Shown here piece by piece: positions 25,535 through 38,235 of a DNA stretch of 64,000 nt. Below the pieces are notes generated by a model that was given only the letters and a program-made list of their open reading frames with translations, did no database searches and was not told the origin of the DNA. The stretch is from Glandiceps talaboti (Eukaryota; Hemichordata; Enteropneusta; Spengelidae), in assembly GCF_964340395.1 (NCBI RefSeq), contig NC_135566.1, positions 10,423,501 to 10,487,500 on the forward strand. The letters are read 5' to 3'. Numbering within the stretch: position 1 is the stretch's first letter; each line of letters opens with the position of its first letter. Position numbers and translations under genes: made by a program.

Positions 25535-26337
25535 CAATTACAAAAATATTAATCAAAATTTGATTCCCCATTTTTGGGAGAAGTGGGTGTTGGGAGAAAA
25601 TTTTTGAAAGGATTATCAATTCAAGAAAAAAATTAGAATTGTGATATACACACCCAGAAAATTAGTCATGTTCATTTTCTTTGTAATGTCTAAATTATGT
25701 ATGTCTGTACTTATGTCAATAATAGCCTTAAAACACAGATGTATTTATTAATCTTGTCACTAGAGACCTGTCTTTGTGTAGTAATTTATCACTGGTATTG
25801 ATTACCATAGGCTTTATGTGGTCCATACAGGGTATGATTGTTTTGTTAGAATATTATTATTGATTTTTACTCTGATAATTAGAGCCATGTAACTGTAAAA
25901 TTGTTAGGCTGGCCATGCACATTTATTTTTGTGTTTCTCATGACCTAACCTACACTATAATTCTTGAATCTGACAATTAAAAAAAAAAACGCCCTCTATG
26001 GCCAGGTCAGAGAAGACGCAACTTCGCTAATGGTGAGATTGCGACCCCCTCAAACACGTATTTAGGGAAATGTTACTGTTAATAGCTGAAATCAAACGGT
26101 TCACAGCTTCCTTCTGACTTAAATTTTCATATCTTACTAATCTTAGTCATCCAGACTCTTTAAAGTATACCTATAAATTGAAAACATCACCAACATAACA
26201 TTTTCTTCTTTTTTGAAGTGACCCGTCATCTTCAAGGTGTTAAGATGAGAAGCATAAAAATAAAAATTGCCACCCTCGTTTACATGTATCTTAATGAATT
26301 ATTGTAATTAAATATGTTCCTGTATCATGACCAAAGG

Positions 26338-26396
26338 TTCATATTACTTACGAGTAACGTTTCACCCGTTTATGTCGACAGGCTTCGTCATGGTAC
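26338..26396 (-). mobile_element. possible Penelope-type hammerhead-like tail fragment
   Basis: On the minus strand the sequence reads ATGACGAAGCCTGTCGAC, then a short loop, then GGGTGAAACGTTAC. The order TGACGA, stem, GAAAC, GTT resembles the degenerate hammerhead ribozyme cores found at the ends of Penelope-like retroelements. It is short and damaged, with no reverse transcriptase nearby. Confidence 0.35.
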
Positions 26397-26672
26397 AAGA
26401 AACTTATTATTGCTATATTTTACTGAACTGATGAAGGTTTTAAGATTAATGAATTATTCATTCCAATTAAACCTTGACATTAAATGTACTTGTATATTAC
26501 TGCCATATTGCTTTTATCAGAGGTGACACACTCCCACTAGATTGTAAGATTCGTCATGCCGTTCCGCCCATACCGACCGTGTGAGGGTGCACCGTCTTGT
26601 CATGGCGATATACCTTACAGACTAAGGTGACACTTTTTATGTTGTTTATAGATAAAGGATCCCACACATTGA

Positions 26673-28422
26673 ATGGTTGACATGGCAACAAGTGAGAACA
26701 GAGGTGTGGCTTTTGATGTCTCATTTGATAATGACCTGCAACGACCTAAGTCTTCTCTACCAAAAAGATTATCACAGCGTCTCAGCGAAAGAGAAAACAA
26801 AACTGTCACCAGTTCTGAGGAGCTTGAAGAAAAACAGAAGAAAGCCTTAGAAAGGAGAAAGGTAATGCAGATATAGACACAATATCAGAAAGTAATCTCT
26901 TTACACATATTACAAAATTTCAGTTTCATGGCATTCATAATATATTTTTAGATTTTATGTTTTAAAATACAGAAAATGATAACATCTGTTAACATAAAAA
27001 GTGTGAATTTATCACTTAGTATAGACATGTAATCAAGGATTCAGGACACACAATCTGTAATTTTATGTGTTCATAGTTTAATGATATGATCTGTATATTA
27101 ACATCTCATGAATAATGCATGAGATCACTATGACAATGACATCATACTTACAGTATATACATTTTATAAGCAGCATTATTAGACTGTGGACAGTCGTCCT
27201 GACTTCTACAAAATGTAGTAATCTATCTTTGAATATTTTTGTTGATACATGTACAGTATAAAAGATAATTAATAGTTTTATGGGTTTGTGGAGTCATGAC
27301 GATGTGGCGACATCAATCATTTGTAGTGTTTATTTACATATATGAATTATTCATGATACATTTGCATAACAAAGGAACAGTTGCATGATATATTCAAATT
27401 ATGACTAATGAATTGGAAGGACAGAAAATCAACCACAACACCCTGACCTGATGTGGAAGAGTCAACACCTGTAACCATTGCTTTATTATGGTTTGCTCTT
27501 GAATAATTTAATTTATTGTGTATTTGTATTTTGTTCAATGCTGAAAAATAAAGCCAAAGTTGCTGACTGTGGCTTTTTAATTATCGTTAGTATAAAGTTT
27601 TCAGTGAACACACCAGGAGCAGCTAGTGGCAATCCATCATGTGGAAAATGCAGTTTATACCCAATTATTATTATTATCTTTATTATGTATTTATTACCCA
27701 TATGCAGTGTGCCTTCTAAGCCAATTTGACGTGCCACTGACGCACACAATTTCTAGTGACGCACCAAAATTTTGTGTTCCCCTATCTCTTCCTATGTGAT
27801 GACTCACAAGAAATGCCAGTTTTTCTCATTTTGACTCACAACAACAAAATTTAGCTATCATTAGAGGGCACACTGTGTTACAGCATATGGAAAAGACGAG
27901 AAATATTTTACATTCTTAGGTAAAAATGGTGAAGAGAGAATGGAAAATAGCAAAACTTGTCCGGTCCGTCTCCTAGGACACTGGCAGTGCATCATTTGTA
28001 CAATTGAAATTTTTTAGTTTTACTGAGGGCAGTATACATGTAGACAGAAAGTTACTAAATAAGATTCACACATTGCTCATAGCTTATATTGTAAAAAGTA
28101 ATTCCAGAATTGTGAATGTCATGAAAGAAATGATATCACCATTCCATCTTTATGTTTTGTTCTGTTTTTTACCCCTCAGGAACATGAGAAAGCCCGTTTG
28201 GAACGAATACATGCTACACAGGAAAGTTGTCGTAAGATAGCTGGTAAAGTAGAAATCCTCCTTGAACAAGATGCTAAGAGAAATGGCCTAGAGGGTACTC
28301 AGCAAATTAAGGCAATGTCTAAGAGAGAAGCAGCCAAAGTTATCAACAGTGTCACGGAAGAGTTTAACCAGATGAGTTCTGGTCTACAGCAAAATATCAC
28401 GGAAATTTCCACAACAAAGTAG
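26673..28422 (+). CDS. stathmin-domain-like protein
   Basis: Two coding exons, 26673-26861 and 28180-28422, joined in phase 0, give 143 residues. The order of short motifs matches the stathmin domain: GVAFDVSF (compare the stathmin AFELIL strand), a Lys/Arg-rich PKRLSQRL linker, then the helix with ELEEKQKKALERRKEHEKAR, where ERRK-x-HE is the stathmin hallmark. The rest is a charged amphipathic helix consistent with tubulin binding, ending ITEISTTK. It is closer to stathmin-domain-containing protein 1 in its start than to classical stathmin, but assignment to STMND1 is inference. A second ATG lies three codons in. Upstream untranslated exons are likely. Confidence 0.75.
27705..27875. mobile_element. 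hAT-like MITE in stathmin-like intron 1
   Basis: The terminal inverted repeats CAGTGTGCCTTCTAA and TTAGAGGGCACACTG bound 171 bp of non-coding sequence. CAGTG...CACTG ends are typical of hAT-family non-autonomous elements. I could not find an 8-bp target duplication. Confidence 0.65.
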
Positions 28423-28648
28423 ACCACAGATAGGATTAGAACTAATTACAGCTCCTAGCTAGCTAGTGTTTGCTGAATTCTGGACAATTTATAAGTAGCT
28501 AACAATTCATTACTTTCATGACCGCTATGTGACCCAGATCTAGAGGGTTTACATCCTGATGTTCCTGGAGGTACATGATAAAAAACATACACTTTAATCC
28601 AAACGATGATTTTATATCTCTCCAGTACCCTGTAAGCCAATATAAATT

Positions 28649-28930
28649 TAGTGGGTATGGAAACGAGCAAGTTTTAGTTTCCGAAAAATGATATATTCTT
28701 TATTAGAAATTAGACACCAATGTTTCAGTCTCGCACAAGAGATCTCCTTCAGGGATAGACTGTAGAAAGCAAAACATTGTAACAAGTGCATGATGTCTAC
28801 CGATTGGAACAGGTATGGTGAATTATTCCTGAAGAAAGTTTCTCTTGTGTGAGACCGAAACGTCAGTGTAATTTCTAATAGAGAATATATTTTTACGGGA
28901 ACTGGAGCTTGTTCTCTTTCATACCCACTA
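28649..28930. mobile_element. inverted pair of Penelope/hammerhead-like element tails
   Basis: The outer ends TAGTGGGTATG and CATACCCACTA are inverted copies, and the two arms match over about 110 bp each. Both arms contain, in opposite orientation, CCTGAAG, a TCTC...GAGA stem and a GAAAC box (right arm CCTGAAGAAAG, GAGACCGAAACGTC). That order recalls the hammerhead motif of Penelope-like elements. The shared TTTCTAATARAGAATATAT stretch follows the motif in both arms. No open reading frame for a reverse transcriptase is present. Confidence 0.6.
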
Positions 28931-30017
28931 CAATATTTCCCTCAAGTCCTGTTTCTGTATACAACAACAGGTGCACACCAGTAGTTGGACTGATACTTGT
29001 TCTTCTTACAAACCCATAAAATTAGATTTATTTTCTTGGAAGTGGTGTTGTGTCAATGCGGAACACAATAGTTAGATGACATGTTTACCAATTCATTGTC
29101 AATTTATTCAGACAAGGATGGCACCTGATATGCTACTCTGGTGTCACACATGGGGTCATGAAAGTTTACCACTGAAATATCCTCTGAGATGATTCTACAT
29201 CTAGACTTAAATTGAACATTATCCAATGTAGATCTATTCAAATCAGCTTTATTCTAGGGAGTCTAACTCTAACTCCCTAGCTTGATTACAAAAGCTTGGT
29301 ATCTATTGTACAGTCAGTTCACTGTTCTTGCCTTGCGTCATTACAACTTGTTACCAATAGTAACAACTGACAAGCCAATAGTCGACTACAAATTTACATA
29401 TTGACCCCATTATAAGGTCACTTGTTTACAAGTTATTATGAATATCAAGGTAATATTTTCAAGACAGACAGTAGAGCATCCACTTGTTTGCTACCCGAAA
29501 ACATTTGTCCATAACAAATCAGATTCTACATATGAGGTGCAATGGCAGTAGTATTTTCTGAAGGAAAGATCATTTGTGAAATATGTGTGTTACTCTCTGT
29601 TAGTATTTATGGCAGTGTTTAATTTTACAAGAACACTTGATCAAAATGCTGTAATTGACTGGATATAAGTACCGGTATATTGCTGTTTTGATTTGGTCTA
29701 TATCCAATATCTGAAATAATTGAAGAATATTTTAAAACTGCAAATTATGCATTTGTTGTAACATCTTCTGGTTTATTTATCTGAACAGCTGATTTTCTGA
29801 ATATAGTAGGTGTGTATTGAATTTCAGTCAAGTGACAGTGCAGTGCTGCCCTATTTTGGCAACCACAGTGCTGCAGCAGTGCAGGACCGCATGCAGGACT
29901 GAAATCTTTTTTTCCATGTATCTGCTCAAGACTCCAAATAATTGAGATGTTCCCAAGTACCAGGCAAGTACTTGATTCAAGATGGGAAGTAGTTCAAATT
30001 AGTATCTGAATTATGTA

Positions 30018-30372
30018 TTAAAGTGGCCATATGGATGAGAATTTGGCATTTAATTTAGATTTTTATTTGATAAAACAGCTTCACCATGTTTTTCTACTTG
30101 AAAAAATAACGTGAAATAACATATACCAAGTCCATGTTCATAACTCAATAAACGGCAAAACATTAAACAATGTGTAAAATGTTTGTTATTGTATGTACAA
30201 TAACAAACTTTTTACACTTTGTGCATCTTTTTGCAATGTATTGAGTTATGAACATGGACTTGGTATATGTTATTTTGCATTATGTTTTTCAAGTAGAAAA
30301 ACAAGGTGAAGCTGTTTTATCAACTAAAAATCCAAAATAAATACCAAATTCTCATCCATATGGCCACTTTAA
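30018..30372. mobile_element. TTAA-flanked foldback MITE
   Basis: A 355-bp near-palindrome. TTAAAGTGGCCATATGGATG at the left is mirrored by CATCCATATGGCCACTTTAA at the right. The arms stay paired for about 170 bp each, including an exact 30-bp block around CCAAGTCCATGTTCATAACT. TTAA at both ends fits a piggyBac-type target duplication; TA duplication by a Tc1/mariner-type enzyme cannot be excluded. No transposase is encoded. Confidence 0.85.
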
Positions 30373-32101
30373 AGATTGTTTGCCAAGTTTACTCTTCTAA
30401 TCATATCACAAAATGTCACTTTGTTAAAACATCATTCAGCCTTCCACTTTCTTTATAAAATTTTATTTTTTAATTATACATGTGTTTTGTAATATAATTC
30501 ATATACATTTGATATATTTTCATAATTTATTTGTACAGAATACAATTGTACAGTCAGGAGACAACCAGCAAGTAAATATATGTGTTTTTCAGTTTTCCAT
30601 CCTATGTTTGTCTTGGTTATAAATGGTGTACTTTCTAAAGCATGTAAGGTCATTTAGAGATTACAATGTAAAAGCAAGACATCCTGGAAATTCATTTACA
30701 TACAGACGAGACTAGTGAACATAGTGTGAAGTTTCGTAGTTTCTTTTTGTGGGATTGTGGTAAATAAACGGGGTGTAATTAACCAAATTAACGTTCGGAA
30801 CACCAAATTATATTATGAGCACACAAGAAATAAAGTGTAAAGCCAACAGGCAAATATTTATTAACTCTGAAATCAAATTGACAATAATAATACGCTGTAT
30901 GATAAAAGGAAGAAAGGAAGGGGGCACGACGTTCACTCTGAGGGTAAAAAGGGTAATATTTACTTGACATGCTAATCGAGTGTCTGTCGTGGGGATTAAA
31001 GTCTACTACGGCGTCCAGGCACGCAAACCGGGACACCACAATCGAACGATTCCATTCAGCAAAACATCTTAGGACGCAAGCTAAGATTCAAGTACAATTC
31101 GGCACACAAACTGAATTATGACAATGTATGAAATAAAATCTCAGCATGCCAACTGAGATAGCCTTCGGCTAGAAAGGGGGGGGGGACTGATCATAATAAG
31201 CAAATACGCAGTCTGCATATATTGTAGTTTAGATGGCAGAAACGATAAAAAGTTAAACATGAAGAAATTTAACTAATAAGCTTCCTGACAGATCTCACAA
31301 AGAGAGCTAGATTCACTCAGATGTTAGAGATTATTTACTGAATAATAATCTTTGTAGAATGTTCTGTGTCACTATTTGTATAAAATGGATAAATTTCATA
31401 TGTATTTATGGGAGGGTTCGTGATGTATTTTGTATATTATCTACATAACTTGCCTTGTATGGTGCTATGTTTTGTATTGCTTGGATATGTGAGTATTGAA
31501 TGTATTTGTTCAAAATAAAATGTACAAGATACATGATGTGTTTACGAGTCATAATTTATTGGGGATGGTAATACATTTAATCAATGAGATATCATGAACT
31601 GAGTATTTTATCACAAATGGAGTTGTCACTGTTGAGTTATAGATAGACATGCAATAATATGTGCAAAACTGTTTTAAAAAAACAGGGGAGATTGGCATGA
31701 TATATTTTGATATTTTGTACGGATGTTACTTTATAGGTATCTAATTTTCACTTTTGCTCATGATGAAAGTGGTATTTGAACTATTGAAATACTGCACACT
31801 GTTGAAACAAATCCACAGGCCTGTATGAAAACTTTAGTTTTACATTCACCAAATTTCAAGTGTGTGTTGTATTTTAATAGTTCAAATGTCGATGTTGATA
31901 CATTAACCTGCAAGTGAGCTTGCATCCATGTGTATATTGGTAGGGGTGTTATTTTTTGTGTATCTAGTTTTGAAGTTTGATCAAGGTGAATGTCAATATA
32001 AATGACAAAGTTATATACATGGACAACCAAATGAGAAGGTGTCAAGTAGATACATGCTTTCTCAAAGAAGACAAAGTTGAACTGACCCAAATAGAGTTAT
32101 C

Positions 32102-32254
32102 ATCAGAGGCTAGCTATTGTCTTCCAGCCAATCAGAATGTCTCGTTATCATTATCAGAGGCTAGCTATCATCTTCCAGCCAATCAGAATGTCTGGTTATC
32201 ATTAACAGAGGCTAGCAATTGTCTTCCAGCCAATCAAAATGAACTACACACAAT
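32102..32254 (+). repeat. 51-bp tandem repeat, three copies, each with a CCAAT box
   Basis: Copies begin at 32102, 32153 and 32204 (ATCAGAGGCTAGC or a close variant). Each contains CCAGCCAATCARAATG with CCAAT at 32128, 32179 and 32230. The period is a multiple of three and one plus-strand frame stays open through all copies (SEASYCLPANQNVSLSL units). Confidence 0.93.
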
Positions 32255-32415
32255 CTTTCACTGTTCAGATCTTGTGACATCTTTAAATTACTAATGATAC
32301 TCAGCATGATAAAAATGGCATCTTGTCAATGAATGGTATTGTCTGTCTACAAAGGGACTAGCATTTTACATTGAAGCCTGCCCTCTTGTGATCAAAGCGA
32401 TAGGAGATGAGATGA

Positions 32416-35400
32416 TCAACTGCCACCACCATTGTCTGTAGCTTTTCTAAATTTGATTTCATGTCTGTATTTCAACGTCCATGGATGTTGTGACCGTAGT
32501 AACAGTTCTGCTGGATCAGTTTGTTTAGGGTCATCATAAACTGTTGAAATAATACAATCTTCAGCTGTTCTCCTTCCACCAACTTTAGGAACATTCTTGT
32601 TTAGTTTTTCACCATAGTATCTAGTGTATGAAATTTACAAACAGAGAAATGAATATTTAGGATGCATAACGTAATCAAACTATAAATTACAGGGGAACAA
32701 AAGTGAGGCTTGTTTTGTTGTAGCAGCATTACTCTTACTTTATGAAGGCTAGAAAAGTACTTTTCACCAACCCTGCAGCACAGAACCTCTTAAAACGAAG
32801 AGTTACCGATACACAGCTTGGCAAATCTGGCACTGACAACATACTAAATACACTGGAGTGAAGCATCATGGGTAAGTAAACAATGATAGTCTTTCAAAAT
32901 TTGGCTCCAACAAGGTTTCATAACATTGTCTCTCTCTCTGAGTACGATGTCTTAATTTTTTGTTACAATACACAATCTTTTCATTCTTACCCAAATCCTT
33001 TCCTTTCTTTAGGATTCTGGCCGTCATTTTCCAAAGCTTGCGGTATTCCCTTCACACTGGATCCTAAGCCTTCCCCATCAATCCATCCTTGTTTTTCCAT
33101 CACCTTGCGTCCAATGCCCTGGATAAGGAATTGATACAAATAAATTCTACTTTGTACCACTACCAACATGATATTACATTCGTATGGTCTAAAAATACCA
33201 CATGTAAAATGGTCACATGACAAAGCTGGACTGCCTCATTGGGCTAAAAAATATGTCCTTACTGGTCACATGACAAACAGCAAATAATGATAATAATGTT
33301 GGTTTTTGTATAGCGCTTTCCCACTTTGTACTCAAAGCGCTTTACAATTATTACCCCTGCCTTGCATCTACAGTGGCACAATGGCCCTTTTTACTTCCTC
33401 AACTCCCTCGGGAGCATACAATCCATTGCAGCCTTTATAAGAGCATAGGATTAAAACATGGTAGCAATCTACAAATATACCCTAGTAGTACAAAGTGAAT
33501 GTTTTAATTCAGAGATATTCTCTAATAGCTACAAGGAGTGAAGTGTCAATCTGTTTATCAGGAAATAAACAAAAAACATACCTTTGTGTATGTTTCAAAT
33601 TTTCCTATCTTGCCATGTGTGCCAATTCCATCATAGATCCCCGCTCTTCTTTTTTGTTCTAGTCTCATTTGTACAAAATCCCTGGCATCTTTATCACCTC
33701 CATCTATTCAGACAAATTATACTTGAGGGTCAGCAAGGAGAGTTATGCAGTAAAGTTTATGAACTCTAACAAGTGGTGATTTACAAACACCATCTTTGAG
33801 AGATGCTTAGCATTCATTGTCTTTCAAAATGTTACCCAACATATCAAAATTGGCACAATTCTGAAGTAATATATATTGTTTTTTAATATGGAAGGGAGGT
33901 TTATCTTGATCATTGGCCCTCCATATCTATTGAAAAAAATGAAAGAGTGTTCTAATTTGATGGTAGAGCGTCATATGTAAGGTACTGTGTTCATGTGTAA
34001 GTCAGTCCCCATGATGACAGGACTGTGGTTGAACACATGATCAAGAACCAAGGAACCAAGAGACTAATACTGTTGATAGTACTGTTGTTTTAGTACAATT
34101 CCAAGGGATTTAGTTTTCACCAAAAAACCCCAAATATTTTGGCTGTTTTGCCTGGATTGTACATACCTGGATCATAATATACACTCATATCAACATCCCA
34201 ATCATCTGCTGTTCTCTCATCAAAGTCTGCAGAGAAAACAAAGCAACATTAATAAATCTGTTATGTTCAAAATGTCTCATATTACACATTTGTAGATGAT
34301 CTTTCCATTGCTGAGGCCGTGTGTACAAGTAACTGTTTCTAAAATAAATGGCATATATGACTGGGTCACATGACAATTTGAGAAGGTATTGTTCACATGT
34401 TAGTTTGATTTGTCTTTCATATATGACATATACCGCATTACCACATACAGCGTGCGAAATTAACGCCGGTCCTTCGGCCCGAGACCATCAGATTTCCGTT
34501 CGGACCAACAGTTTTTCAGAATTACAACAACTTATCGGTCCTTATGACCAATTGAAATTTGGAGTAAATAATAACATGTATTCAAAGATATATCCAATTT
34601 CACCTACATGAATCTGATCTTGTGTTACCTATTTTACTCTCGACATCTCGTTCAAGTCAAGTGGCAGAGCTCGCTAGCTCGCTACGTGTTGTTGTCAATG
34701 TTGATATCATGTCAAATGACGTAGCATACCGGAGTTCCCATGTGTGTGGCCATGATCAAAACAAACTGACGGAAGACATATAAACTACTCTGAAAATGGC
34801 GGTTTAACTAATAAAGAAGGCAGGTATGCTTCGTAAAATATCTTCAGTGCGATATTTAAAAAAAAAAAGTTTAAAAAGTAAATAAAATTTAAAAAAATGC
34901 GTAATCTGATTGTTTTCAATTTGATGCATATGATAATGTACGTCCTGTCATGTAGTAATCAACGTATAAACTTAGAAATATTGCAATTTTTGTTGCCATT
35001 GTTGTTGCTGGAAAATTACTGCATCAAGCCAAACACCGGTACCGAGTGGATGAAACAGGACAGTACAGTCACCACATCACCACATCATTTCTTACACAAA
35101 CAGTCAGAGACGATACTCAATCCACCACGGTAGGGTATACGTGTAGGGCTTCATGGGGGGGGGGGGGGTGGCTTCAGTACATTTTTGTGAACACTGAAAG
35201 AAGACGAAACCGGTCCATGTCACTGTGTGGATGGAAATAGAAATAAAGCGAATGTACAGTTTTCAAGAGGGATAGTTATATATGCGACGAAACTTTCTGC
35301 TATGATGGATTTGTGGGTCTATGTTCGCTAACGGTGGGAAAGCTACATTAGCTGTTGACACACACGACGATTTTGACTTTGGATTATGTACGTGGTTCAT

Positions 35401-36514
35401 AATTTAGTGAATCGTATAGTGAGGAAAGAGAGGACTCTTAGAGATTGCAGATAATGTAGATTTATTGATTCATTGACCCATAATAATTAATATCTACAAT
35501 CTATGGATCTGAATTTCTATAATGGTGGAAATGAATACATTCAGTATCAGACCACTATAGTCTATAGGAACAGATTATGAGTATTCATAGTCTCTGGGTT
35601 CATAGTTACAAATGGAAATCTCAAAAATTACTTGGTTGTGAATCCAAAATTTACTTCCACGTTATTTTTTGACTCTGTGAGTAGAAATTTTCAATTGTAA
35701 GAACAGATTGATGAAATAATAGTGGATAGTAAACAATTTGTTGTACTCTCTTTTACTTTACTATATTTAAAGATATGTTTATCATATTAAAGTTCAAACT
35801 CATTTAATGGGGGGGGGGGGGGTGTAGAGACAGGTCGTGAACGTGAACTGCATTGAATATGGACCAGCAGTTTTCCTTAAGGACCAGCAGTATTTGCTAC
35901 ATGTCGGTCCTTATGACCAGTAGTCATTTTCCCTTAAGTTCACACACTGACCACATAGTAAATATATCTTGTATTTTCTTTTGTACATATAGCTAGATAC
36001 TACTCCATTGATCCATATAGGCTGTCAATTTTGGAAAGTAGAGTGTAGTCTATATTATACTGGCTAAATAGGTCTATTGACTGATCTTTTAAACTCCAAT
36101 GTGTAAATACCACAGTCTTACTACTGTATGTCTTAGATATCTTATCAGTGAACCCATAAGGTGTAGATAGGGTCATTCTTTTGTGCTGGAAAAACTAGCT
36201 CTGTCAGTTTTATTATCTCACACTAAGATCACTCAACCATATTGTGATGGATGACACACCACATAACACAGACACAGAGCACAGATACAGACACAGAGAG
36301 AGACACACACAGACAGACATACATTCAGACAGACACATACAGACACACATTCACACACTCACATCCACACATACACGTACATATGCACACACACACAGGT
36401 GCACAGAGACAGACAAACACACATGCATGCATGCATGCATGCACAACACAGGCACATAGACACAGACAGAGACAGACAGACAGACAGACACACACACACA
36501 CACAGACAGACACA

Positions 36515-36561
<47 letters not shown>

Positions 36562-38204
36562 ACTAACCATACCTCCTTCCTGTTCATCCCAGTAATTAGC
36601 ATCGGTATAAAAGACTAGTCCAGATCCTCCTTTCTCCCATTTCAATTCAATTTCCTCTTCATACAACCTTTCTGTATTTCTCTCTTGTTGAGTGACATCA
36701 TCATGTAAGGCTTCATGTCTCTCCCAATCTTCACATGTATCATTGTCCTGGAGACCAAAATAAACAACAGATCAATCACCATGCAACTGGAAATACAGAT
36801 GTATGTATTCTGACTGTAATAATTAGATATGACCAGTTATAATTAATACTATAAGTATAGGAAAAGTGTCAAGTTGTGTTTCTACTAATACCATAGCCCT
36901 TTTGTGGTGATGACTTCATAATATTCATTATATTCTCATTCAAACCTGGTCATCTTTTGAGATAAAGATAGCAGGGTTTAGAGTACAGAGACAGAACCAT
37001 AACTCGCCTAAAAAGATCCAGGTGTTCCTTACACTTTAAAGCAGCCACACCAATGGCTGGACTTTTCATACTAAAGGGCATAACATAACTATCCTTTATG
37101 GGAGGTAATAACAGAGAAAAGACACTGAATTCCTTATTAGCTCACACAGCAGCCGCAAAGCAGCCGTTTAGCATCTCAATGACTAGTACGCATCCTATTT
37201 ACTATGCAATGTTTTTTTTCATGGTTTTTCCCAAGGATGTATTGCGGTACAATGGCTACGCATGCGCTTTCTATATACTATGTGCATTCTCCACGTGGAG
37301 GGCACTGAGATGAGGGCACTATCTACGATATCATCGTGAGGTGGCCAGTCACAAATGAATCTACCCTGCATGAGCTTATGGGCTTTGCCTAGTTATGATA
37401 TTATATTAAATTAACATTAGTTGTCATTTTTTAGTCATGATGATCATTACTAGTACCTACATATAGTGTTTGTGTGAATCATTTTTATATCATAGACATT
37501 GATATGTTGCTATGGTGCCATGGTAACAACTAAATGCCCCCCCCCCCCCTCCCACTACAATATGTATCTTATCTAAACCAACAGCTATGTTGTACTTCTG
37601 GTAGACATAGCAATGACTGAGTGCACCAACTGCAATATGTACCTCATCTGAGTCTTCAGCTAAGTTGTCGCTATGGTGACAGGGATCATCATGTAGTGCG
37701 TCCTCTTCTGGTTTTTGTGGAGATTGTTTTTTGACATCTGTTTGTAAATTTGTTTGTAAATTTGTTATAGATTTTCCTGGTAAAATGTCCTCTCCTGTTG
37801 CTGTAACAATAGTTTCATCATCATTGTACATAGCTATCTTCCCTCCATAGTCAAATGGTACATTCCCATATCTCCTATTGGACCTAGTCCTGGGAAAGAC
37901 CAAACCAAGTTTCTTTATCACTGATGAAGGCATTCGACACGCAGCAATCAAATCCAGAAAGACTTTAGTTGGTGTTCCAACATTTCCATTTGGCATAGCA
38001 GCTGCTGGGGGATTAAGTTCTGGCAAGTTGCATAAGTCACTTTTTGTAAATGTTTCTCTCTCAGGTGGTATGTGTTTCTGTTCTCCTCTTGTTTTATATT
38101 CTGTAAGATTGCAATCTGCGATAAAAAAATACGAACCAAGTTATGTAACATAGGTATTGTGATTGTGGGCTAAATAGTCTAGATGTACACATGCTCACAA
38201 ACAA

Positions 38205-38235
<31 letters not shown>

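Larger units (their letters stand above)
24638..26672. other. MTFP1-stathmin-like divergent intergenic region
   Basis: It should hold the MTFP1 promoter just above 24637. A CpG-containing segment at about 26540-26620, with a possible donor (CTAAGGTGACAC) and a TTTATAG acceptor just before 26652, may be a 5' untranslated exon of the next gene. An open frame of 104 codons at 25100-25414 has no recognised similarity. A 17-bp tandem repeat lies at 25467-25534. Confidence 0.45.
28423..32415. other. stathmin-like to GPATCH3 intergenic region
   Basis: Convergent 3' regions. Two large foldback elements (28649-28930 and 30018-30372) and a 51-bp tandem repeat (32102-32254) are described separately. 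A possible poly(A) signal, AATAAA, lies at about 31514. No coding exon was recognised. The minus-strand frames at 30788-31039 and 31758-32090 show no similarity. Confidence 0.5.

Noticed and set aside
31977-32294. 105-residue plus-strand frame with 17-residue repeats
   Set aside because: The open frame follows from a 51-bp tandem repeat, a multiple of three. I list the repeat but do not call a protein.
36244-36602. Long Thr/His-rich and Cys/Val-rich frames on both strands
   Set aside because: They arise from CA/GACA simple sequence inside a GPATCH3 intron.
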